From Campylobacterales bacterium (lineage in GTDB: Bacteria > Campylobacterota > Campylobacteria > Campylobacterales > Arcobacteraceae), in NCBI GenBank assembly GCA_027064245.1, contig JAMOPZ010000437.1, positions 1 to 6,690 of the forward strand: a DNA stretch of 6,690 nucleotides, in the 5' to 3' direction. This document shows positions 1 to 5,347 of this stretch, in pieces. Under the pieces are notes generated by a model, which saw only the letters and a list, made by a program, of their open reading frames with translations, did no database searches and was not told the DNA's origin. Numbering within the stretch: the stretch's first letter is position 1; each line of letters starts with the position of its first letter. A program made the translations under genes and the position numbers.

Positions 1-44
1 TAATACTGCATCTTTCAGGTGTGGAAACGTAGGTCGCCGCCAAC
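1..44 (+). rRNA. rrf: 5S ribosomal RNA, 3' end (partial)
   Basis: This is the last third or so of a 5S rRNA whose start lies left of the window. The sequence contains the conserved 3' part of bacterial 5S: TACTGCAT, then GTGGAAACGTAGGTCGCCGCC, close to what is known for Campylobacterota 5S genes. The 3' end is placed at the CAAC around base 44, which would close the terminal helix with a 5' GTTG outside the window. The 3' end could be off by a few bases. It implies that an rRNA operon transcribed on the + strand ends here. Confidence 0.88.
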
Positions 45-174
45 TTTTAAAGACTCTTTTTTTATGTGCTTTTTTCTCTGAATGGGTTTATTTTAATTTG
101 CCATAAGATTAATATAAGCTTGATATAGTTATATTAAACATTTCTATAACACTATAAAAGGGATATTATAAATT
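45..174 (+). other. spacer between the rRNA operon and the thioredoxin-like gene
   Basis: No gene, tRNA or repeat is visible in this spacer. Two T-runs (57-63 and 70-75) follow the 5S end and are the likely place where rRNA transcription stops, but I cannot fold a convincing G/C-rich hairpin in front of either. The right half is A/T-rich and holds a possible promoter and the ribosome site of the next gene. Confidence 0.6.
121..129 (+). promoter_or_regulatory. candidate extended -10 promoter for the thioredoxin-like gene
   Basis: TGATATAGT is an extended -10 form (TG, one base, then TATAGT, five of six matches to TATAAT). There is no good -35 at the normal distance: TTGCCA at 98-103 is about 20 bases away. 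It would give a leader of roughly 40 bases before the ATG at 175. A purine-rich ribosome site AAGGGA (about 158-163) lies 11 bases before the start. The promoter call is inference from sequence alone in a very A/T-rich stretch. Confidence 0.35.
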
Positions 175-576
175 ATGAAAAGTTATAAAATAGTTAGTTT
201 AATGTTATTTTGTACTACTATGTTATTTGGCTTAAAATTAGAGCATATAAAATGGTATTGGGATTACGAGAAGGCTTTAAAAATAGCGAAACAACAGCAT
301 AAACCTATAATACTTTTTTTACAAAAAAAAGATTCAAAAGATTCAAAAAAGATGCTGTTTACTACTTTGTGTAATCAACCATATATAAAATATATAAATG
401 AAAAGTATATAAGTGTAGTTGTATTTTCTGATAAAAAAAATAGTTATCCAATGGAGCTTTTTTATACTCAAATTTTTCCTACACTTTTTTTTATAAACTT
501 TAAAGATGAATCTTTTTATAAAGAACCAATTTTTGGATTTTTACCACCAAATAAATTTCGTTTGATTATCTATTGA
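175..576 (+). CDS. secreted thioredoxin-fold protein lacking the CxxC motif
   Basis: This 133-residue protein begins with a likely Sec signal peptide: Lys3 and Lys5, a hydrophobic stretch at about 6-18, and cleavage likely near Gly19. It is therefore probably periplasmic. The mature part resembles the DUF255/thioredoxin_7 type: a WYWDYEKALKIAKQQHKPIILF segment (27-48; W, D, A and KP are typical), then a helix start, then FPTLFFIN (101-108) with the expected cis-proline Pro102. The redox motif is missing. Where relatives have CxxCKKM, this protein has S54-K-D-S57-K-K-M60. The only mature cysteine is Cys66, so ordinary disulfide exchange is unlikely. The C-terminus is short: it stops at IIY just after the GFLPPNKF turn, where relatives carry a last helix, and the +1 frame continues with a helix-like tail to 617. 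It may be a structural or binding derivative of the fold, or a decaying gene. The start at 175 fits the signal peptide and AAGGGA. Exact function is unknown. Confidence 0.72.
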   Translation: MKSYKIVSLMLFCTTMLFGLKLEHIKWYWDYEKALKIAKQQHKPIILFLQKKDSKDSKKMLFTTLCNQPYIKYINEKYISVVVFSDKKNSYPMELFYTQIFPTLFFINFKDESFYKEPIFGFLPPNKFRLIIY

Positions 577-583
577 GTTATTT

Positions 584-612
584 AAAAGAGTTTCGGATTG
601 CTTTTATTTTAA
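584..612 (+). terminator. weak candidate terminator after the thioredoxin-like gene
   Basis: AAAAG (584-588) can pair with CTTTT (601-605) around a 12-base loop, followed by the T-rich ATTTTAATTT. The stem is short with one G/C pair, so this is a weak call. It overlaps the upstream part of the pyrC promoter region. Confidence 0.2.
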
Positions 613-613
613 T

Positions 614-640
614 TTGATATAACTTTTATTTAGGTATAAT
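614..640 (+). promoter_or_regulatory. pyrC promoter
   Basis: A perfect TATAAT -10 box lies at 635-640, with TTGATA (614-619) as a possible -35 at a slightly short spacing of 15. The same stretch also reads TGATATAAC (615-623), an extended -10 element, so two overlapping start sites are possible. A start near 647 would give a leader of about 30 bases. The ribosome site AGGA (666-669) is 8 bases before the pyrC ATG. No attenuator or riboswitch fits in this space. Confidence 0.6.
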
Positions 641-677
641 GATTCCATAAAAAATTTAATTTATTAGGATAATTATA

Positions 678-1703
678 ATGCAAACTATTACACTAAATAG
701 CCCTTTTGATATGCATCTTCATCTAAGAGATAACGAGATGTTAGAGCTTGTAGCACCTTTGTCATCTTCTACATTTGCAGGGGCAATTATTATGCCAAAT
801 CTTGTGCCACCTGTTGATACTAAAGAAGCTGTATTAGAATACAAAGATAGAATATTAAGAGCAATTGGCAATGACCAGTTTTCACCATTTATGACATTAT
901 TTTTTAAACCATATTCAAAAGAGTTTTTAGAATCTGTAAAAGATAGTATAAGTGCTATTAAACTTTATCCTGCTGGAATTACAACTAATAGTGAAGGTGG
1001 TGTAGAATCTATAGATACTGTTGCACTTGCTCCTACGCTAAATGCAATGTCTGAACTTAATATTCCACTTTGTATACATGGTGAAACAAATGGTTTTGTT
1101 ATGGATAGAGAAAAAGAGTTTATGAGTGTATATGAAAGTTTAGCTATTGCATTTCCTAAATTAAAAATTATAATGGAACATATAACTACAAAAGATGCTG
1201 TTAGGATGTTGGATAAATATGATAATCTTTATGCAACTATTACTTTACATCATCTTTTGATAACTCTTGATGATGTAGCAGGAGGTATGTTAAAACCACA
1301 TCTATTTTGTAAGCCAATAGCAAAAAGATATGAAGATAGAGAAGCATTGCAAAAAGTAGCTCTTGAAGCTCATCCAAAAGTTATGTTTGGTAGTGATTCT
1401 GCACCACATCCAAAACATGCAAAAGAGAATTGTGGTTGTGCTGCTGGAGTTTTTACATCTCCTATTGCTCTTCAAGTGTTAGCAGAATTTTTTGATAAAA
1501 ATAATAAAATAGAAAATTTACAAAAATTTATAAGCAATAATGCTTGTAAAATATACAATATGAAACCATCATCAAAAATTATAGTATTAGAGAAAAAAGA
1601 GTTTAAAGTCCCATCGTATTATGAAAAAGGTGATGAAAAAGTTGTACCTATATATGCTAATGAAACTATACAATGGAACATAAGAAACTACAATGGCAAA
1701 TAA
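678..1703 (+). CDS. pyrC: dihydroorotase (class II, PyrC type)
   Basis: PyrC catalyses the reversible cyclisation of N-carbamoyl-aspartate to dihydroorotate, the third step of de novo pyrimidine synthesis, in the cytoplasm. The 341-residue length is close to E. coli PyrC (about 348). All metal and substrate motifs of the amidohydrolase fold are visible: H13 and H15 with R17 in MHLHLRD, N41 in IMPN, the carbamylated lysine K95 in IKLYPAGITTNS, H134 in CIHGE, H168 in IMEHIT, and D240 with H244 in GSDSAPH. Their spacing follows the E. coli enzyme (H16, H18, K102, H139, H177, D250), so it should be active and bind two zinc ions. The start is set by AGGA 8 bases upstream and by the family's short N-terminus before HxH. 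It has its own promoter. Its last 11 bases overlap the next gene, which it probably carries on its transcript. Confidence 0.97.
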   Translation: MQTITLNSPFDMHLHLRDNEMLELVAPLSSSTFAGAIIMPNLVPPVDTKEAVLEYKDRILRAIGNDQFSPFMTLFFKPYSKEFLESVKDSISAIKLYPAGITTNSEGGVESIDTVALAPTLNAMSELNIPLCIHGETNGFVMDREKEFMSVYESLAIAFPKLKIIMEHITTKDAVRMLDKYDNLYATITLHHLLITLDDVAGGMLKPHLFCKPIAKRYEDREALQKVALEAHPKVMFGSDSAPHPKHAKENCGCAAGVFTSPIALQVLAEFFDKNNKIENLQKFISNNACKIYNMKPSSKIIVLEKKEFKVPSYYEKGDEKVVPIYANETIQWNIRNYNGK

Positions 1704-2643
1704 AGTAGCATTATTAGATGTTGTGTTAAAAGGTGATATTAATATTGCTTTATTATTAATAAAACATGGTACTAGTACTATATCTCAAAATAGTGATGGT
1801 GAAACACTTTTTGAGATATTAAATAATATTATATTGCATATTGATAATAAAAAAAGGTTAAATAATCAATATTTGTTATCAAAATTAGATGATAATGTAG
1901 ATTATATAGATATTTTAGAACAGTTATTACAAAATAACAAAGAGGATCTTAGTTATTTTGATTCCAAAGGTAATCCTCTATTTTTTCAACCACTTTTTTA
2001 TGATCATTATCAACTGTTTAAATTATATATAAAATATGGTTTAAATATTCATGCTAATAATATATCTGGTAATAACATACTTTTTGAATATATCTATCAT
2101 GTATTTAAAAATGATAATACCAATATTGATTTTGCAAATAATATTAGTATGCTTTTAAGTTCTAAATTAAATCATAATCATCAAGATAAAGATGGATATA
2201 CAATTGTTCATAAGATATTAGAAACAAAATGTAATATGGAACTTTTTAATATACTTACTACTATTGTACGATTTGATTATACTATTACTGATGAAATTGG
2301 AAGAAGTGCTATACATATTGCTGTTTGGCATAATCATATTGAAGCTATAAAGAGAATAGATTATTTTGATAAAAATATAAAAAATATAACTGATAACCAT
2401 GGGATATTGCCAATTACTTATGCAGTGTTACTTGGTAATTACAACATGGTTTTACTATTGATTGAATTGAATTCAAATATAAAAAGTGATATAACTATTT
2501 CTCAAAATGCAGTTATTCAATTAACTCCTTTATTTGAAAACATTAAAATATTTAATGTAAAAATAAATAATCCAGATATAAAAAGAAAAATTGATATATT
2601 AATTGATCAAGTAAAAAGAGACTTTAAAATTAATAATATATAA
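1693..2643 (+). CDS. ankyrin-repeat protein, coupled to pyrC
   Basis: This 316-residue protein is built largely of degenerate ankyrin repeats. They are recognisable at about 1-33 (VLKGDINIALLLIKHG), 88-121 (DSKGNPLF...YGLNIHANN), 122-160, 164-197 (DKDGYTIVHKIL), 199-232 (DEIGRSAIHIAVWHNHIEAI) and 233-266 (DNHGILPITYAVLLGNYNMVLLLIE). The two near 199-266 are the clearest, and the stretch at 34-87 is more divergent. Ankyrin repeats bind other proteins; no enzyme domain, signal peptide or membrane segment is seen, so it is probably cytoplasmic. The first repeat begins right at the start codon, which supports the ATG at 1693 although it lies inside pyrC and has only a poor ribosome site (AAGAA near 1683-1687). 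Translation is therefore probably coupled to pyrC termination, 11 bases downstream of the start. Asparagine is very common (41 of 316 residues), and the gene looks even more A/T-rich than pyrC. The partner is unknown. Confidence 0.82.
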   Translation: MANKVALLDVVLKGDINIALLLIKHGTSTISQNSDGETLFEILNNIILHIDNKKRLNNQYLLSKLDDNVDYIDILEQLLQNNKEDLSYFDSKGNPLFFQPLFYDHYQLFKLYIKYGLNIHANNISGNNILFEYIYHVFKNDNTNIDFANNISMLLSSKLNHNHQDKDGYTIVHKILETKCNMELFNILTTIVRFDYTITDEIGRSAIHIAVWHNHIEAIKRIDYFDKNIKNITDNHGILPITYAVLLGNYNMVLLLIELNSNIKSDITISQNAVIQLTPLFENIKIFNVKINNPDIKRKIDILIDQVKRDFKINNI

Positions 2644-2671
2644 AATTTTATTTAGTTCAAAGTTTTAGAAA

Positions 2672-2692
2672 AAAAAGATTACTCTTCTTTTT
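2672..2692 (-). terminator. candidate terminator of the ferredoxin gene, overlapping its stop
   Basis: Read on the - strand, AAAAAGA (2692-2686) can pair with TCTTTTT (2678-2672), with a 7-base loop that contains the TAA stop of fdx. The T-run continues to 2669. The stem is almost all A/T, so it is weak, but the hairpin-plus-T-run shape is right and lies in the 35-base convergent gap with the ankyrin gene. The ankyrin gene has no clear terminator of its own in the + direction. Confidence 0.33.
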
Positions 2693-2930
2693 CTAATTGT
2701 TCAAATTTAAATTGTAGCTCTTGAGCTGTTTCTTGATTGTCAGGATCTAGGATAATACAATCAACAGGACATACCTCTATACATTGAGGTTCATCATAGC
2801 TTCCAACACACTCTGTACACATATCTGAGTCAATAAGATATATTGGATCACCTTCTTCTATTGCCTCATTTGGACACTCTTCTCTACATGCATCACAAGC
2901 TATACATTCATCTGTTATTATTAAAGACAT
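2679..2930 (-). CDS. 2[4Fe-4S] ferredoxin, Allochromatium/YfhL type
   Basis: This is a small cytoplasmic electron carrier of 83 residues. Two cluster-binding motifs are visible: C9-x2-C12-x2-C15-x3-C19-P and C38-x2-C41-x8-C50-x3-C54-P. The eight-residue spacing between C41 and C50 (insert VGSYDEPQ) and the acidic C-terminal helix (about 65-83) mark the Allochromatium vinosum type, to which YfhL belongs, rather than the short clostridial type. By family knowledge, C9, C12, C15 and C54 hold one cluster and C19, C38, C41 and C50 the other. C58 is an extra cysteine also seen in relatives. Such ferredoxins have very low potentials and, in Campylobacterota, are candidates to serve 2-oxoacid oxidoreductases; that role is inference. 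The start is supported by AGGA (- strand, 2941-2938) 7 bases upstream. It lies 67 bases downstream of cbiG and may be read with it or from its own promoter. Confidence 0.95.
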   Translation of the reverse strand: MSLIITDECIACDACREECPNEAIEEGDPIYLIDSDMCTECVGSYDEPQCIEVCPVDCIILDPDNQETAQELQFKFEQLEKEE

Positions 2931-2961
2931 AATACAATCCTATATTTAAAATTTCAACCGA

Positions 2962-2967
2962 GTTATA
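2962..2967 (-). promoter_or_regulatory. possible -10 box for the ferredoxin gene
   Basis: On the - strand, GGATATAAC contains TATAAC, five of six matches to TATAAT, placed to give a leader of about 25 bases. No good -35 is seen. This would let fdx be expressed independently of cbiG. It is a weak call because A/T-rich spacers produce such matches by chance. Confidence 0.3.
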
Positions 2968-2997
2968 TCCTATTTTTCTTGAATATTACCTTAAATT

Positions 2998-4020
2998 TTA
3001 TATAGAAGCTGCTATTGTAATGGAGTTATAATAAACCTCTTTTTTTATAATTAACTCTTTATATTGAGATATTAAAATACTACTAGGCTCTGCTACCCCT
3101 TTAAGACCAAAGAATTTTGTAGATGCACTTGTTGTAAAATCTTGTTTTAAATTATTAATATCTTTTTTATTATAAAATTTTATATCAAAATTATAATATT
3201 GTGCAAATTGAAGAAGAGCTTTTTCATCTTTTTTTGCTTCAAAAGAAGCAATATTTGAGATTTGTTTTATATGTAGATTGTATTTATTTAAAAATTCTTT
3301 TACAGCTTTATCTATATATTTATATGGTGTATCTCTATTACAACCAATTCCTAAGTAAACTTGTGGTTGTAATAATAAATTTGAATATTGTAGGTTAAAA
3401 GGTGTTATTAAGATACTATTTTGATCTATATCTTCTATAGTAATTAATTCTAAGTTTTTTTTAGATGGTAAAATATCAAATAAATTTTTATATGTATATA
3501 TTTTTACTTTTTGATTATTTAAAAGTCTATTTGAGATATTTGCTAATGATTTTAAATTTTTTATATTCCAATTATTTTGTTTAGCAATCATCTCAAATGC
3601 TATTGTATTTGTTTGATCTGTTGCTGTTGTGATAAAATTTATGGCATTTAATTTTTTTGCTAAAATAAAACTAAATTTATTTCCACCACCTAGGTGACCA
3701 CTTAATATTGGTATTATTTTGTTTAAATCTAAATTTATTACTATTATTGCAGGGTCTGTCTCTTTGTTTTTTAGATATGGTGCTATTTTTCTTACAACTG
3801 CTCCTACAGCTAAAATAGATATAATAATATCATATTTTTCCCATCCAGTTAAAAAGATATCATCTAATTTATTATATAGTACAATGTTATTTGTATCTAT
3901 ATCTTTTAAGGGTGTTTTTTTTGAACAATACAATGTAGTATTATACTCTTTTAGTAAATTTTGTAGTTTTAATCCACTGTTTAAACTTGGCTTATTTATT
4001 GTAATTATCGCTATTTTCAT
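2998..4020 (-). CDS. cbiG: cobalt-precorrin-5A hydrolase CbiG
   Basis: CbiG opens the delta-lactone ring of cobalt-precorrin-5A and releases acetaldehyde, a step of the anaerobic (early cobalt) cobalamin pathway in the cytoplasm. The 340-residue protein has the normal CbiG layout. The N-terminal domain carries the hallmark LAVGAVVRKIAPYLKNKETDPA (about 70-91), LSGHLGGGN (106-114) and TTATD (131-135). A variable middle region spans about 140-220. The C-terminal domain carries LGIGCNRDTP (223-232), IASFEAKKDEKALLQFA (257-273) and LKGVAEPSSIL (306-316). Nothing is truncated. The chosen ATG gives a typical N-terminus (MKIAIITI), but no AGGA-like ribosome site precedes it, so initiation may be weak or leaderless-like. 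No other cobalamin gene and no cobalamin riboswitch is visible, so the rest of the pathway must lie elsewhere. It is divergent from the malic enzyme gene and upstream of fdx. Confidence 0.94.
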   Translation of the reverse strand: MKIAIITINKPSLNSGLKLQNLLKEYNTTLYCSKKTPLKDIDTNNIVLYNKLDDIFLTGWEKYDIIISILAVGAVVRKIAPYLKNKETDPAIIVINLDLNKIIPILSGHLGGGNKFSFILAKKLNAINFITTATDQTNTIAFEMIAKQNNWNIKNLKSLANISNRLLNNQKVKIYTYKNLFDILPSKKNLELITIEDIDQNSILITPFNLQYSNLLLQPQVYLGIGCNRDTPYKYIDKAVKEFLNKYNLHIKQISNIASFEAKKDEKALLQFAQYYNFDIKFYNKKDINNLKQDFTTSASTKFFGLKGVAEPSSILISQYKELIIKKEVYYNSITIAASI

Positions 4021-4051
4021 ATTTTTATCATAGCTAAAAAACTTAAAAATA

Positions 4052-4062
4052 TGATATAATCA
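4052..4062. promoter_or_regulatory. malic enzyme promoter inside a small inverted repeat
   Basis: TGATATAAT (4052-4060, +) is a perfect extended -10 element and should start the malic enzyme transcript near 4067, with a leader of about 20 bases. The ribosome site AAAGG (4072-4076) is 9 bases before the ATG. The 11 bases TGAT-ATA-ATCA form an inverted repeat, so the - strand reads TGATTATATCA, a poorer extended -10 facing cbiG. In a 65-base divergent gap the two promoters probably overlap. The + strand promoter is well supported; the - strand one is a guess. Confidence 0.55.
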
Positions 4063-4085
4063 AAATAAAATAAAGGTAAAATAAT

Positions 4086-5336
4086 ATGAATTTAACAGAT
4101 AAAGAGATTTTAGAATATCACGAAGGTGGTAAAATAAGTACAAATTTAACAAAAAATTGTAACACTCAAAAAGATCTATCAATGGCATATACTCCAGGAG
4201 TAGCAGTTGCTTGTAAAATAATAGAGGCTAATGAATCATTAGCATATAAATATACAGCAAAAGGTAATACTGTAGCTGTTATAAGTGATGGTACTGCTGT
4301 ATTAGGTTTGGGAGATATAGGTCCATTAGCATCAAAGCCTGTTATGGAGGGTAAAGTTGTATTATTTAAAAAATTTGCAAATGTTGATGGGGTAGATATA
4401 GAATTAGATGAAAAAGATCCACAAAAAATAGTTGATATTTGTGTAGCATTAGCTCCTAGTTTTGGAGGGATTAATCTAGAAGATATTAAAGCTCCAAAAT
4501 GTTTTTTTATAGAACAAGAGCTTCAAAAAAGGGTAAATATACCTATTATGCATGATGATCAGCATGGAACTGCTATTATTACAAGTGCAGCACTTATAAA
4601 TGCAAGTGAGTTAGTAAACAAAAAAATACCAGATATGAAAATAGTAATAAGTGGTGCAGGAGCTGCTGCTATGACATGTGCTAAGATGTATAAAAAGCTT
4701 GGTGCTAAAAATATACTTATGTGTGATAGTAAAGGTGTGATAAACCATACAAGAGATGATCTAAATGAGTATAAAAAAGAGTTTATTATAAAGACAAATG
4801 ATAAAACAATATCAGATGCTCTAAAAGATGCAGATATGCTTTTGGGACTTAGTGTTGCTAAAACTGTATCAAAAGAGATGGTAGCTTCTATGGCAAAAGA
4901 TCCTATTATATTAGTTCTTGCAAATCCAACTCCAGAGATATTACCTAGTGAAATTAAAGAGGTAAGAGATGATGCTATAATTGGAACAGGAAGAAGTGAT
5001 TTTCCAAATCAAGTAAACAATGTATTGGGATTTCCTTTTATATTTAGAGGTGCATTAGATGTACAAGCTAAAAAGATAACTGAAAATATGAAGATGGCTG
5101 CAGCAGTTGCATTAGCTTCTTTAGCTAAAGAGGATGTTCCTTCTTATGTAAAAGATGCTTATAATGGTCAAGATATAAGTTTTTCAAAAGAGTATATTAT
5201 TCCTAAACCGTTTGATAAAAGTGTATTAACATGGGTGGCTCCAGCAGTAGCGCAAGCAGCTATAGAGGATGGAGTAAGTGATATAAAAGATTTTGATATT
5301 AAAAAATATAAGGAAAGTTTATTAGCATCGATATAA
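4086..5336 (+). CDS. maeB: malic enzyme, single-domain MaeB type
   Basis: This enzyme carries out the oxidative decarboxylation of malate to pyruvate and CO2 with NAD(P)+, linking the TCA cycle to pyruvate; it can run in reverse. The 416-residue protein is the short bacterial form, matching the N-terminal half of E. coli MaeB without the phosphotransacetylase-like domain. Visible motifs are the catalytic Tyr35 in AYTPGVA, VAVISDGTAVLGLGDIGPLASKPVMEGK (63-90) with catalytic Lys90, metal ligands E132-D133 in NLEDIKAP and D157/D158 in HDDQHGT, the Rossmann loop SGAGAAA (189-195), LANPTPE (278-284) and GTGRSDFPNQVNN (300-312). No residue I know as essential is missing. Cofactor choice cannot be settled by eye, so the symbol reflects family rather than proven NADP use. 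It has its own extended -10 promoter and a good ribosome site, and ends 6 bases from the convergent helicase gene. Confidence 0.95.
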   Translation: MNLTDKEILEYHEGGKISTNLTKNCNTQKDLSMAYTPGVAVACKIIEANESLAYKYTAKGNTVAVISDGTAVLGLGDIGPLASKPVMEGKVVLFKKFANVDGVDIELDEKDPQKIVDICVALAPSFGGINLEDIKAPKCFFIEQELQKRVNIPIMHDDQHGTAIITSAALINASELVNKKIPDMKIVISGAGAAAMTCAKMYKKLGAKNILMCDSKGVINHTRDDLNEYKKEFIIKTNDKTISDALKDADMLLGLSVAKTVSKEMVASMAKDPIILVLANPTPEILPSEIKEVRDDAIIGTGRSDFPNQVNNVLGFPFIFRGALDVQAKKITENMKMAAAVALASLAKEDVPSYVKDAYNGQDISFSKEYIIPKPFDKSVLTWVAPAVAQAAIEDGVSDIKDFDIKKYKESLLASI

Positions 5337-5347
5337 AAGATTTTATA
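5332..5347. repeat. palindrome holding both convergent stop codons
   Basis: TATAAAA-GA-TTTTATA is a perfect 7+7 inverted repeat with a 2-base centre. The left arm contains the TAA of the malic enzyme gene (5334-5336) and the right arm the TAA of the helicase gene on the other strand (5343-5345). The 6-base gap leaves no room for a normal terminator. The hairpin is all A/T outside the loop and has no long T-run, so termination here is uncertain. Confidence 0.5.

Noticed and set aside
2218..2400. Open frame of 60 codons on the - strand within the ankyrin gene
   Set aside because: It is antisense to the two clearest ankyrin repeats and consists of a low-complexity Ile/Ser/Tyr sequence; no domain is seen.
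1736..2640. Ankyrin gene as a secreted effector or toxin
   Set aside because: There is no signal peptide, secretion signal, toxin domain or immunity-like neighbour; the gene is coupled to pyrC rather than to a secretion locus.
2931..2997. Possible small RNA or riboswitch between cbiG and the ferredoxin gene
   Set aside because: The gap is only 67 bases, with no conserved motif or strong stem; it is explained by a -10 box and a ribosome site.
3201..3398. Open frame of 65 codons on the + strand
   Set aside because: It lies entirely antisense to the conserved C-terminal domain of CbiG, and its Leu/Tyr-rich product is typical of a shadow frame.
3719..4033. Open frame of 104 codons on the + strand, hydrophobic, inside the cbiG region
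   Set aside because: It is wholly antisense to the well-conserved cbiG gene apart from a few bases, and its product resembles no family I recognise. Hydrophobicity is expected from the reverse reading of A/T-rich coding DNA.
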